A stretch of DNA of 64,000 bases from Beta vulgaris subsp. vulgaris (Eukaryota > Streptophyta > Magnoliopsida > Caryophyllales > Amaranthaceae): NCBI RefSeq assembly GCF_026745355.1, contig NC_079202.1, forward strand, positions 7,586,129-7,650,128, read 5' to 3'. The position numbers and the translations under genes were made by a program. The first letter of the stretch is position 1. Every line of letters starts with the position of its first letter. The notes under the pieces were generated by a model. The model saw only the letters and a list, made by a program, of their open reading frames with translations. It was not told the DNA's origin and searched no databases. Below are positions 29,008 through 40,859 of the stretch, piece after piece.

Positions 29008-29730
29008 TGTAAGATATGCCTTGATTTTCGTGCAAAGGAGAAGAGAGGAAAAGAGCTTTGAAGTCTCGTGCGTCCAGCCCGGTCGAAGAAGCTCGAGCCC
29101 GACCATGGAGTGCAGCCCGGGCGGGCGTGCAGTGGGCCCGGGCGGGCCATAGCTGCTCCTCACATTCTGCCATCAAGGCAGTTTCATACCACACTCTTGT
29201 TGCCCGGGCGGGCTGGGCAATGGCCCAGGCGGGCTGAGCAGCTCGGGCGGGCCGAGTGAAGCTCGGGCGGGCCAGCCCTTCTCACTACTTTATGCCTTCG
29301 AGGCAGAAGCTCCTGCCATAGTGTTGCCCGGGCGGGCAGCTTACCCTGTTTCGTTTCTTTGCGATTTTAATCCGGATTTTTCCGGATTTAATGTATTGGG
29401 GTTAGGGTGATTTTGTAAACTTTAGGAAGTCATATATAAGGCTTCCTAAAGTCATTTGGGATTGTAAGATTCAAATTAGCCACAAAATAACTCTCTCTCT
29501 CTCTCTTTCCCCTCTTCTTCTCCATTGTAATTCTTCCATTAGATAGGCTAAAGAAAAGCTCCAAGATTTTTGCTTGTGGATGTATGTCAAGATTGACCGA
29601 ACCACGTTAAATCTTTGTCTCTCTTTATTGCTTATATTTCTCATTTAAAGTTTACAACTTTGCATTTATTGTTGAACTTGAAATTAATTAGCAAACCCTA
29701 GGTCCTAGAAATTGCATTTATTGCTAAGAA
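29008..29730 (+). repeat. 5' LTR of the Copia element
   Basis: It begins TGTAAGATATGCCTTG. A GC-rich zone (29085-29340) repeats GCCCGGGCGGGC and TCGGGCGGGCC about ten times. A TATATAAG box at 29433-29440 sits inside an 11 bp inverted repeat, ACTTTAGGAAG / CTTCCTAAAGT (29419-29452). A CT microsatellite follows (29490-29515). The last bases differ slightly from those of the 3' LTR (GCTAAGAA against AATAACA). Confidence 0.92.
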
Positions 29731-29784
29731 TTGGTATCAAGAGCTTAAGGTTTGGGTGGTTTCTAGTTGATTTCTTTGAACAAT

Positions 29785-32700
29785 ATGTCAACAATGAAGC
29801 TTGAGATTGAGAAGTTTGATAGGTCCATTAATTTTGGACTATGGCAAGTGAAGATGAAGGCATTATTGATTCAAAATGGTGTTCACAAGGCTCTAGAGGG
29901 CAAGGTGAAGAAGCCTACTACTATGACCGAAGAGAAATGGGAAGAATTGGATTTGAAGGCCTTATCGGCTATACAACTTTGCCTCTCGAATGAAGTATTG
30001 AGGGAAGTTGCTAAGGAGGATTCATCGGCGGGTCTATGGTTATAGTTGGAGTCTCTTTACATGGCAAAGAGTGTCACCAACCGACTTCTACTCAAGAGTA
30101 GATTGTATGCCATTCGACTTGAGGAAGGTAATTCTCTTAAGTCTCATATAGATGAGTTTTATTCTATTGTAATGGATCTTCAAAACATTGATGTGACTTT
30201 GGATGATGAAGATTTGGCTATTTGGTTGTTGTGTTCATTACCACATTCATACAAGCATTTTAGGGAAACTATCTTATATGGTAGAGATGATTTGAGTATT
30301 GATGATGTTAGGGATGCTTTGAACCAAAGGGAATTGATTGATAATCAATTGACATCTAAATCGTCAAACTCTAGTGATGGCTTGTTTGTTAGGGGTAGAT
30401 CAAATGATGTTGCATCTACTTATCAAGGTGGTAATGGTGGTAAGAATGGGGGGCGTTCTAAGTTTAAGAAGCCTAATTCTAATAAACACAAGACTTGTAA
30501 TTATTGTCATCTAAAGGGACACATTAAGTCCGAATGCTATAAGTTGAAGAACAAGCAATCGGGGGATAGTAAGCCCAGGAAAGGCAAGGAACCCATGAAC
30601 TCCGCCGATGTAAGCTATGTTGATTTCGATAGCGAAAGTGGTGCATTGGTTGTTACTCATGATAGGCTCAAGAGCAAGAGTGAATGGATAATGGATTCGG
30701 GATGTTCTTTTTATGTGACACCCTACAAAGACATGTTCACCTCATATGAGGAGTTCAATGGAGGCACGGTCACCATGGGCAACAATGCTACTTGCAAGGT
30801 GGTTGGCATAGGGTCCGTGGATATTGTTATGTTTGATGGCACGGTTAGAACATTGTCCAAAGTCCGCCATGTTCCAGAAATGAAGAAGAACTTGATCTCT
30901 CTTGGCACACTTGACAACAATGGGTGTAAGTACATAGCGGAAGGTGGAGTATTGAAGGTTATTAGGGGTGCACTTGTGTTGATGAAGGGCATTAAAAGGG
31001 GAAGTTTGTGTGTGTTACAAGGTTCCATGGTTAGTGGTTCGGCAAATGTCTCCACCGGCACTACGAGTGATGATGATACCAAGCTTTGGCATTTGAGGCT
31101 TGGTCATATGGGAGAGCATGGAATGTCCGAACTTTTCAAGCAAGGTTTGCTAGAAAATGTGAAGCTTGGCAACCTTGGCTTTTGTGAGCATTGTGTGTTT
31201 GGTAAACACAAGCGGGTTAGTTTCAAGCCCGCAATACACAACACCAAATGACCTCTTGATTACATCCATTCGGATTTGTGGGGTCCCTCTAGGAAGACTT
31301 CTTTGGGTGGTTGTAGTTACATGCTCACAATAATTGATGATTTCTCTAGGAAGGTGTGGTCGTTATTCCTCAAGCACAAGGATGGTGTGTTTGATGTGTT
31401 TCTTCAATGGAAGACTATGATTGAGAAGAAGACCGACAAGAAGATCAAGGTTTTGAGAACCGACAATGGCCTAGAGTTTGTTAAAAAGAAGTTCACTAAG
31501 TATTGTCTTGATGAAGTCATTGTTCGTCATAGAACTTGTGTTGGGAGGCCTCAACAAAATGGTGTTGCGGAGAGGATGAATAGGACTCTTCTAGAGAGAG
31601 CAAGATGTATGCTCTCACAAACCAAGTTGGGGAAGATCTTTTGGGCCGAAGCGGTTGCAACGGCATGCTATTTAGTGAACCGGTCTCCTCACTCCGCCCT
31701 TGACTTTAAATCTCCTCAAGAGGTATGGTTCGGAACTCCATGTGATTACTCAAATTTGAAATTTTTTGGTTGTCCAGCCTATATTCATGTAAAAGAGGAT
31801 AAACTTCAACATAGAGCTAGAAAATGTGTATTTGTTGGCTATAGTTTGGGGGTTAAGGGATATAGAGTTTGGTGTGAAAAATCTAGGAGGGTAATAACTT
31901 CTAGAGATGTTGTGTTTGATGAATCATGCAGGATCACTCCGGAGAAGGAGCTTTCTATTTGTAATGATGTAGGTTCATCTCATGACACCGGGGAAAAGGT
32001 GGAGCTTGAAAGTGCTTCACAAGATGATGATCTCACTCATGAGAGGCATGTTGAGGGTTCACCTCAAACCCAACGCAAGACACTTGCTAGTGAGAGACAA
32101 AGAAGGCAAATCAAGCCTCCTCAAAGATATGTTGAGGAGTGTGACTATGTGCAATATGCTCTCACTGTGGCAAATGAGGTGAAGACATTTGATGATCCAT
32201 GTTCCTACAAGGAAGCAATGTCTATGCCCGATTCAAGCAAGTGGTTGATGGCAATGAAGCAAGAGATGGAATCTTTGCACAAGAGCAATACTTGGGAGTT
32301 GGTTGTTGCACCTAAGAAGAAGAAGATCGTTGGGTGTAAGTGGGTGTACAAGAGAAAAGAGGGTACACCGGATTCGGGAGGTCCCATCTACAAGGCAAGA
32401 GTTGTGGCAAGGGGTTTCACTCAAGTAGAGGGTGTTGAATTTCATGAAGTTTTCTCACCGGTTGTGAAGCACTCGTCCATTAGAGTTTTGCTTGCCTTGG
32501 TAGCTATGGAAGACTTGGAGCTACACCAACTTGATGTTAAGACCGCTTTCCTCCATGGGGACTTGGAGGAGGAAATCTACATGAAGCAACCGGAAGGTTT
32601 TGAGGTAGAAGGGAAAGAAGAGCATGTGTGCCGTTTGGTGAAATCATTGTATGGGTTGAAGCAATCGCCTAGGCAATGGTATAGACGATTTGATTCGTTT

Positions 32701-33765
32701 ATGTTGGCTCATGAGTTCACAAGAAGCTCCTATGATAGTTGTGTCTACTACAAAGAGCTAGTAAGTGGTTCCTTCATTTACCTTTTGCTTTATGTTGATG
32801 ATATGTTGGTTGCTTGTAAGCATTTGATTAAGGTCAACAATTTGAAGAAGTTATTGAGTAGTGAGTTTGATATGAAGAATCTTGGTGAAGCCAAGAAGAT
32901 ACTTGGGATGGAGATTTGGAGAGATTGATCTAAAGGGGTGTTGTACCTTAGCCAAAGGAGGTACATTGAGAAGGTTCTTGAGAGATTCTCAATGAACAAT
33001 GCTAAGCCCGTTTCTACTCCTCTCGGTTCTCACTTCAAGCTCTCAAAGGAGCTTTGTCCTCAATCCGAAGAAGAAGAAAGGGCCATGGCTCACATTCCTT
33101 ATACTAGTGCCTTTGGGAGTGTGATGTATGCCATGGTATGTTCTAGGTCGGACATCGCTCAAGCGGTGAGCATGGTGAGCCGTTATATGTCAAGGCCCTG
33201 GAAAGGGCATTGGGAAGCTTTGAAATGGCTTCTAAGGTACTTGAAGGGTACCTTACATGTTTGCTTGGAGTTTGGTCAAGATGCAAATGGTGTGATTGGG
33301 TATTGTGATTCGGATTATGGTGGAGACTTGGATGATAGGAAGTCGATATCAGGTTATGTGTTTACCTTGGGAGGTACGGCCGTGAGTTGGCAATCTTTGC
33401 TACAAGATGTTGTAGCTCTTTCAACTACGGAAGCGGAGTTCCTAGCAATTACCGAGTCATTCAAGGAGGCAAAGTGGCTCAAAGGGTTGGTTGGGGAGAT
33501 TAGCTCGTGTTCTAAGGAGGTGTTCATATTTTGTGATAGCCAAAGTGCAATTCACTTGGCTAAGAACCAAAACACGTTCCATAGAAGAACGAAGCACATT
33601 GATGTGAAGTACAACTTCATTCGGAATGTCATTGATAAGAAAGAGTTGACATTGATGAAGATTCGTACCGAGGAGAACCCATCCGACATGTTGACAAAGC
33701 CTTTGCCAACCACTAAGGTCATTTTGTGTGTGAACTTGGTTGGTCTCTCCTGTTGTTCGATGTAG
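29785..33765 (+). pseudogene. Copia gag-pol polyprotein, three in-frame stops
   Basis: One continuous frame of about 1,326 codons. Gag (from MSTMKLEIEKFD, UBN2 type) is followed by a CCHC knuckle CNYCHLKGHIKSEC (about 30497-30538), the protease motif MDSGCSFYVTP (about 30691), the pre-integrase zinc region WHLRLGHMGEHG (31087), integrase core (IDDFSRKVW, RTDNGLEF), reverse transcriptase with YVDDMLVA (about 32792) and RNase H (CDSDYGGDLDDRKS, CDSQSAIHLAKNQ). It resembles the Tnt1-type group. The polyprotein makes virus-like particles in the cytoplasm, copies the RNA and integrates the DNA. It is interrupted by TAG at 30043, TGA at 31249 and TGA at 32926, with no frameshift. This copy cannot act alone but is only lightly damaged. 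Confidence 0.95.
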
Positions 33766-33851
33766 CCCCTTATGGGGTTGGGCCTTGGAGTTTGTTTAGT
33801 TTTTTGGTGTTATTGGAGGTGTTTGGAGAAATTCAAGTCAAGGTGGAGAAT

Positions 33852-34584
33852 TGTAAGATATGCCTTGATTTTCGTGCAAAGGAGAAGAGAGGAAAAGAGC
33901 TTTGAAGTCTCGTGCGTCCAGCCTGGTCGAAGAAGCTCGAGCCCAGCCATGGAGTGCAGCCCGGGCGGGCGTGCAGTGGGCCCGGGCGGGCCATAGCTGC
34001 TCCTCACATTTTGCCATCAAGGCAGTTTCATACTACACTCTTGTAGCCCGGGCGGGCTGGGCAATGGCCCGGGCGGGCTGAGCAGCTCGGGCGGGCCGAG
34101 TGAAGCTCGGGCAGGCCAGCCCTTCTCACTACTTTCTGCCTTCGAGGCAGAACCTCCTGCCATAGTGTTGCCCGGGCGGGCTGCCTGGGCCGGGCGGGCA
34201 ACTTGCCCTGTTTCGTTTCTTTGCGATTTTAATCCGGATTTAATGTATTGGGTTTAGGGTGATTTTGTAAACTTTAGGAAGTCATATATAAGGCTTCCTA
34301 AAGTCATTTGGGATTGTAAGATTCAAATTAGCCACAAAATAATTCTCTCTCTCTCCTCTCTCTCTCCTCTTCTTCTCCATTGTAATTCCTCCATTAGAGA
34401 GGCTAAAGAAAAGCTCCAAGGTTCTTGCTTGTGGATGTAGGTCAAGATTGACCGAACCATGTTAAATCTTTGTCTCTCTTTATTGCTTATATTTCTCATT
34501 TAAAGTTTACAACTTTGCATTTATTGTCAAACTTGAAATTAATTAGCAAACCCTAGGTCCTAGAAATTGCATTTATTAATAACA
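33852..34584 (+). repeat. 3' LTR of the Copia element
   Basis: Matches the 5' LTR throughout. It has one extra GC-rich unit (CTGCCTGGGCCGGGCGGGC near 34181-34199), a shortened CCGGATT repeat and scattered substitutions. It ends ATTAATAACA. Confidence 0.92.
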
Positions 34585-34589
34585 ATACT

Positions 34590-35335
34590 CTTGCTAAGGC
34601 TGCTGGGCAAGCTTGTCATGCTACCACAGCTGAGCATTCTAATGTGGTGCATGTAAAGTCCAAGTACCTTGCTAATCCCCCTGTTGCTAAGTCCCTCTCA
34701 AAAAGTCTTTTAGCTCATTTCCTTGATTCTGGTATTCTCCCTACCCCCTCTACTAAAGGGGTTATTATTAATTATGTTGAAAAGCCTACTAACAAGACAT
34801 CTTCTGTAGCTACTGTTGTCCAAGGTAAAGGTAAAGGTAAAATGATTGTTGCTCAGTCCTTCTGTTCTAATGACTCCTTTGATGATGAGGTTTTGCCCCT
34901 CTTTACTCGAGTCTCTCCCCCTCATGTTCCTTACAAGGGTAAGATTGTAGGTGACACTGGGCCTTCTCCTCCCTCTAAGGCTCCTTCCCCTATCCAAGTG
35001 TTATGTGCTTTAGATCTGTTTGATGAGAATCAGTTCCTTGCTCTAACTTCCCTGAGATTCTGCTCTTGTTGACTTCTGTTATAATGAAGATGATACTGGT
35101 ACTTTCTGTATTGAAGACCAAGATGATAATTCTCCTGGTGAGAATAACTCCCTGCCTGAGAACTCTTTCCATTCACTCCACTCTAGTAGTTCAATAGTCA
35201 AATAGATTGAAAGATTAGGGGTGGATGCTTCCCACCCAGTGGAGCTCTCTTCCCCTTCTGGTTCAGCCAAGAGGAGGATTGAAGACATGGAGGATGAGGA
35301 TGATGCCTCTTCTGCCCTGAAGAGGAAAATGAACT
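34590..35335 (+). pseudogene. LINE ORF1, 3' part
   Basis: It continues the ORF1 frame after the Copia insertion: LAKAAGQACHATTAEHSN, VVHVKSKYLANPPVAKS and so on. The region is rich in Ser, Pro and Lys, as ORF1 tails of plant LINEs usually are, and ends near KRRIEDMEDEDDASSALKRK. Frameshifts near 35070 and a TAG near 35204 break it. A short gap (35336-35393) separates it from ORF2. Confidence 0.75.
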
Positions 35336-35393
35336 AATGTTTCATGTTAGTCATTTTGGTAGCCAATTTCCCACCTTTTTGTGTTAGTAAATA

Positions 35394-38300
35394 ATGTCTA
35401 TTGCATGTTGGAATATCCGTGGTTGTGCTAGGAAAAATGCCTTAGAAGAAACGAGGGACTTGTGCCTGCATCAAAATGTCAAAATAATAATGCTTTACGA
35501 AGTTAAAACCCAATCTCCCCCCTCGCAGGCAATGATTAAGAAATGTGGCTTCCACGCTTTTGATGTAGTTCCAACAGTAGGTTTTTCTGGTGGATTGTGG
35601 CTAATGTGAAAAAAATGCAATGTACACCCTTTTGATCTATTTATTCTATTAAAAGCTTCTAGATTTATTTCTTGTTTAGTCCACTTATCTACTTCTATTG
35701 AAGATTGTGTTATTATTTTTGTTTATGAGCGAATTTTGGCTAGAGTTAATTAACTATACACTATCCTTATCCCTCCCTTTTGTTATCATTGGTGATTTTA
35801 ATGAAATCTCTAATATAGATGATAAGAAAGGGGGTGCCCCCATTCCTCCTGCTAGATTTGCTACTATGAATTATCTGTTAACTCACCTCCCTTGTATTGA
35901 AATCCCCTTTTCTGATCAACATTTTACTTGGCGAAAAAAGAAATCTAGGTTGGATAAATCTATGAAAGATTGGATAGGGGTATAGCTTTCACTTCCTGGA
36001 TTGCGATGTTCCCTTAGGCAAAATTGCATCATACTATATTTTCATCCTCGAACCACTGCCAAATTGTACTAAATTATCTTCCAACTGCTAATAATAGAGC
36101 CCCTCCATTTAGATTTGAAAAAATGTGGTGCCTAAGGAAGGATTATGATACTCTTGTCAAGAAAACTTGGTGTACCCATTTTGTTGGTTCACATATGTTT
36201 AGACTTGTAAACAAGTACAAATTACTAAAAGCTAAATCTAAAGAGTGGAACAAATATCAATTTGGGAATGTTTTCCGCCAGTTACGAAAGGCTGATGTCA
36301 AATTAAAACATATCCAAACTGACATCCTAATCTCCCCCATTAATACTAAACTTCTAGAAAAACAAGATTTGTTACTTAATAAACGTTCTAAGTTGCTTAC
36401 GTTTAGTATGGAATACTGGAAACAAAAAAGTAAGTCTGATTATTTATTACTTGGAGACTCTCATTCCTCTTATTTTCATGCTCATGCGTCTATTCGACGA
36501 AATAGAAACCAAATTAAAGAGTTAATTTTGTCAAATGGGAATATTATTTCTAACCCCAAAGCTATTGCGGAAGAACTTACAAAGGCCTTTGAGGAACGTT
36601 TCAAGTCCGATGTTACTTCCTCTTTTAATATTGACTCTGATTTCTCGTTTCTTGATCCTATAATATCATAGGCAAATAATGCCTTTTTAATTAGATTTGT
36701 GTCTGGAGAAGAAACAAAGAATGCTGTTTTTGATCTAGCCCTGGATAAATCCCCTGGGCCTGATGGATTTTCACCCTTCTTCTTCCAAAAATACTGGACT
36801 CTGGTAGGTAATAGTGTAGTAATAGTGTAATAAGAGTTGTTCAAGCTTTCTTTTATTCGGGTTGAATGCTAAAAGAAATTAACCATACTTTTTTTGGCTC
36901 GAATCCCAAAGATTGATAACCCCTCGTTAGCTAATCATTTTCGCCCAATTAGTCTTTGTTCTTCCATCTATAAAGTTATTTCCAAAATTTTAACAAATAG
37001 ATTAAAGGATGTCCTTGGCCAAATTATTCACCCCCTTCAAGGGGCCTTTGTCCCAGATAGGCTTATCCAAGATAATATTTTGATTGCTCATAAAGTTTTT
37101 CAATCTTTTAAAACTAAATCTGGTGCTAATGGTTGGATAACAATTAAACTGGATATGGAAATAGCTTATGACAGGCTGGAGTGAAATTATATTTTTACAA
37201 CGCTTGACAAATTGGGTTTCTCTGCCTTATGGATAGATTGGATTAAGGCTTGTATAACATCCTCTTCTTTTTCATTCCTGGTTAATGGTATTCCAGGGGA
37301 GAAATTTTCCCCTTCTCGTAGAATCCGTCCAGGAGACCCTATCTCCCCTTATTTATTTATTTTGTGTGCTGAGCTTCTAGCTAGACTTCTTTCTCAAGCC
37401 GCTACCGGCCCTTCCAAACTTGTTGGAGTGCCAGTGGGTAAAACTGGACTTAGAATTCCTTTCTTGACCTTTGCAGATGATACCATGATTTTTGCTAAGG
37501 CTACTAACAATAGTTATTTGATTATTCGGCAAATCTTAGATAAATACTATGCAATGTCTGGTCAGGTGATTAATTACCACAAATGAGCATTTCAGTGCAC
37601 AAATAATATATCAGCAGAGAATAAATGCGAATTTGCTTCTATTTTAGGAATGTCAGAAACTAATAATCTGGGGGATTATTTGGGGTGCTGTATCATAAGC
37701 TCAAAAGTATCAAAAGAAACGTTTAGCCCAGTTCTTTCTAAAGCTACTAATCAGCTCCCCAAATGGAAGGCGAATGCTCTTTCTCAAGCGGGCCGTTCAG
37801 TTCTCCTTCAATCTAATTTAGCTTCTAAATCCAGCTACCAAATGCAAAGTTTCCTTCTTTCCAAGTCTATTCTTTTATATCTCGATAAAACTTATAGAAA
37901 TTTCTTTTGGAACAAAGATAATTCAAATAATTCTCCTAATCTTATTGGTTAGGACCGTATTTGTAAACCTAAATCTGCTAGGGGATTAGGATTTCGTGAA
38001 GCAACAGTTAATAATCAAGCTCTTCAGATGAAGCTGCTATGGAGAATTATAAAAAATGATAGTAATTTATGGGTTAAGCAGGTTAGAAAGCGTTATATTA
38101 AGAATAATAATATTTTTCATATTAAAGCTTCCAAGTCAGCGTCTTGGCAATGATGAAATCTATTAAGTCTTCGTGATACTTTTAAGAAGGTTTGAGGTGA
38201 CAGATTGGTGATGGTAAAAGCATTAGGTTTTGGTCTAATAACTGGGTGTTTCAATACCTTCTTAACTCAATTATTACGCCGACTCCTGACTCGGTAGATC

Positions 38301-39547
38301 TATTGGTTAATTCATGCATTTCGGATGATGGCCATTGGGACACCCATTTATTACTTTCTCTGGTGCCTATCCCAATATCGTTTCACAAATTTGCTCCATT
38401 TATATCCCTCAAAAGGTGCAGCCGGACAATTTGGTTTGGGGTCTCACAGCAGATGGTGAATATTCTGTTAAAACTGGAGCTTTACTTGCTCAAGGTTTGC
38501 TCCCCCATAACAGTGAAAAGGTAGAATATAATTGGATTTGAAATCTTACAGTGCCGCCTAAAATCGAAAATTTTCTTTGAAAAGCCTATAATGATGGTCT
38601 CTCGACTAAGATTCTGTTAGAAAAGAGCCATATCTATTTACCTCAACAATGCGTGTTTTGTAACTCTTCAAGAGAATCTATTGGCCACCTTTGTTTTGAG
38701 TGTCATTTCACCATAGACATCTTTCGCCATCTTAATGCTAGTTTTGATTGGTCGATTCCCCTCTCGTGTCTTCAGAGTATTGATCTCTCTTCCTTTAAAT
38801 AGGTACTGGAAGCTTGCCTTTCTCTCACTTTTAAGAAAGATATTAGTCATTTCTACTTTGCTTGGTGGTTTGTATGGTTTTTTAAGAATAAGCTTATTTT
38901 CAATGATGAAGTAGTGTATTCAAGAAAGGCTAGTTTTTTTATTAGTAATTTTGCTTCGAGTTGGTCTAAAGTCATTTCTGCTTAATTGATTGGTTCTACA
39001 AGAACCAAGAGTCAGACTCCTAAGAGTCCTACTCAACATACTGGTGTTAATGCTTGTTGCCCCCCCCCCCCGCCTGTGGATTTTTTAAGCTAAACTTTGA
39101 TGGTTCAAAGCTCTCTAATGACAATGCCTCATTGGGGTTCGTTATTCGTGATTTCCATGGTGATGCTATTTTGGCTGGGGGTCGCCCCCTTGGTTGCAAC
39201 ACCTCTATTCTTCAAGCAGAAGCTTGGGCCTTGAAAGATGGTATCTCAGCTCGCTGAACATCTCTAAGATTATCATTGAAGGAGATAATCTTGCGGTGAT
39301 TAATGCTATTAGAAAAATATGGAAAATTCCTTGGGAAATTCATAATATAATTAGTGATATTGTTTCTAATCTATGCCTTTTTGATGATTTTCAAGTTCAG
39401 TACTATTTCCGGGAAGCAAACAAGGTTGTCGACCTCATGGCTAGTCGTGGTCACTCGTTTTTGGATCTCCAGTATTGTTACCCTCCGTTTGATGTTGAAT
39501 TCTCTCTGTTCATCCGAAAGGATGTTTTAGGTTGGCCTCCTGATTGA
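35394..39547 (+). pseudogene. LINE ORF2: endonuclease, reverse transcriptase, RNase H, broken
   Basis: Starts MSIACWNIRGCARKNALEE, the AP-like endonuclease N-terminus, with VIIGDFNEIS near 35780. Reverse transcriptase follows: LDKSPGPDGFSPFFFQKYW (about 36742), ANHFRPISLCSSIYKVISK (about 36935), QGAFVPDRLIQDNILIAHK (about 37039), IRPGDPISPYLFILCAELL (about 37325) and the catalytic FADD in LTFADDTMIFA (about 37467). A zinc-binding zf-RVT region lies near 38500-38710 (PPKIENFL, CVFCNSSRESIGHLCFEC). RNase H closes it (GFFKLNFDGSKL, FVIRDFHGDAIL, EAWALKDGIS; 39075-39547). Many stops are present. Several are TGA or TAG where the family has Trp (36863, 37182, 37950, 38539, 38578), alongside frameshifts. 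The element cannot be autonomous. Confidence 0.93.
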
Positions 39548-39599
39548 GTGGGTTTCCTAAGCTTTTTCTCCTTATATAAAAAAATTTGAATTATGAACT

Positions 39600-40639
39600 A
39601 CTGCATATTTCGACAAACATTACTAATTGGTCTACTCATACTATCTTAACATTTCATATTTGTCTTATCGTATTCTTATGATACTATTTCGTAAGAGTGT
39701 AATGTTTGGTACATGGATTGGCTATCCTGTTTACCTATATATATATAAGATATACTATAACATTTATGTTTTTGAAATACGAGTATCAATAATATTTATT
39801 TTGAATAACCAATAATAAGATATACTATATATTTGATGGTCTATATTAGTGGAATGTACAATTGTGCATGCACAAATTACGAATACCCAACAAAAATACT
39901 TCAATCTACCTAAAGTGTCAATATAGGCACAACCTGCTAGTAGATTAGTATATACTGGCCACAAATTTACATGACTACTTCATTCTCTGTTTGTGTGGTA
40001 AATTAGGTCGCTGTTTGGAACCTTTTCTGATTGTAGATTTCACCCTATATTGTAGAGAATTAGCTTTAATAATTACAATAAGTTATGAGCAAACTAATGC
40101 TACCCAACTAATAAGATTTAGCTTAGATTTATGCAAAATCATATTATCAAGCAATATTATTTACTTAAAACTTGAAAGGTTATCAAAGGTACTAAAACTA
40201 TCATCACTCAATCATAAAGATAATTTAACCAATGAGAACAACCACTTCTCTATTATTAAACCAATCATGAGTTAAACATAAGGTAAGATAATGTCATCCA
40301 TTTGATGATCTAAATCTACATAGCATGGTATCATCACATTTAGATAAAATTGACAATAATTTTCATAACCTATGTATCTTATTATTTGAAAGCATTTATA
40401 ATTGGGATATAGTGGTAATGAAATCACCGCCCTGGTCCTTCAAGGAAACATTGGGAGACGGTGCTGTTATTCTGAAGTCGATAGCTGAAAGTGGACATGC
40501 TTCATGTTTCACCTATGGATCAGCTTAGTGTTGCAAACTTGGCGCCAATCTATTGGAGATAAGCTACTGTGGAGAACCTGATGTGTGCCATGTAAAGAAA
40601 AAAATCCCAATGAATCCACGAATAGCTAGACTAAATGTT
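39600..40639. other. Intergenic DNA, no recognised gene
   Basis: AT-rich to about 40400. A short frame ending at 40528 (VVMKSPPWSFKETLGDG, then AVILKSIAESG) looks protein-like in composition but matches no family I recognise. It could be an exon or transposon relic. Confidence 0.4.
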
Positions 40640-40859
40640 AGTAAATAACCAAAGATCACTAATCTGATCAGAAAAAAATCCCTTTGGCGTCTTTAGCTGT
40701 AAACGCTACAGATGGCATCTACGTGGTGCCGAAGATTTGCCAGTATTATGGTAGTTGACCTGGTGTCCAACTTCCTTCAAACTAGCCTTAGCCCCATGTA
40801 TGCTTCCATCATGAACTGGTCTTCCCGAGATGACATGTATCTCGGTTATTCTCTCTTTG

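Larger units (their letters stand above)
29008..34584 (+). mobile_element. Copia LTR retrotransposon, nearly complete, nested in LINE ORF1
   Basis: Two LTRs (29008-29730 and 33852-34584) bracket a primer site TGGTATCAAGAGCTTAAGG (29732, initiator-Met type) and a purine tract AAGGTGGAGAAT before the 3' LTR. ATACT is duplicated outside (29003-29007 and 34585-34589). The gag-pol order is gag, protease, integrase, reverse transcriptase, RNase H, the Copia arrangement. By eye the LTRs differ at roughly 2-3% of sites plus a few indels, so the insertion is fairly recent on a plant scale. The LINE ORF1 frame continues across it if the insertion is ignored, confirming the limits. Confidence 0.95.
25703..39599 (+). 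mobile_element. L1-type LINE with 14 bp target duplication, carrying two nested insertions
   Basis: The 14-mer TTGAATTATGAACT is present at 25703-25716 and 39586-39599. Between the copies lies one LINE: a 5' region, ORF1 (DUF4283-type), ORF2 (endonuclease, reverse transcriptase, RNase H) and a short A-rich tail (ATATAAAAAAA, 39575-39584). Removing the nested CACTA element (25810-27441) and Copia element (29008-34584), each with its target duplication, leaves about 6.65 kb, a normal size for a full-length plant L1. LINEs copy themselves through RNA by target-primed reverse transcription. This one is dead, with many stops and frameshifts in both ORFs. The nesting shows it arrived before both passengers. 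Confidence 0.88.
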
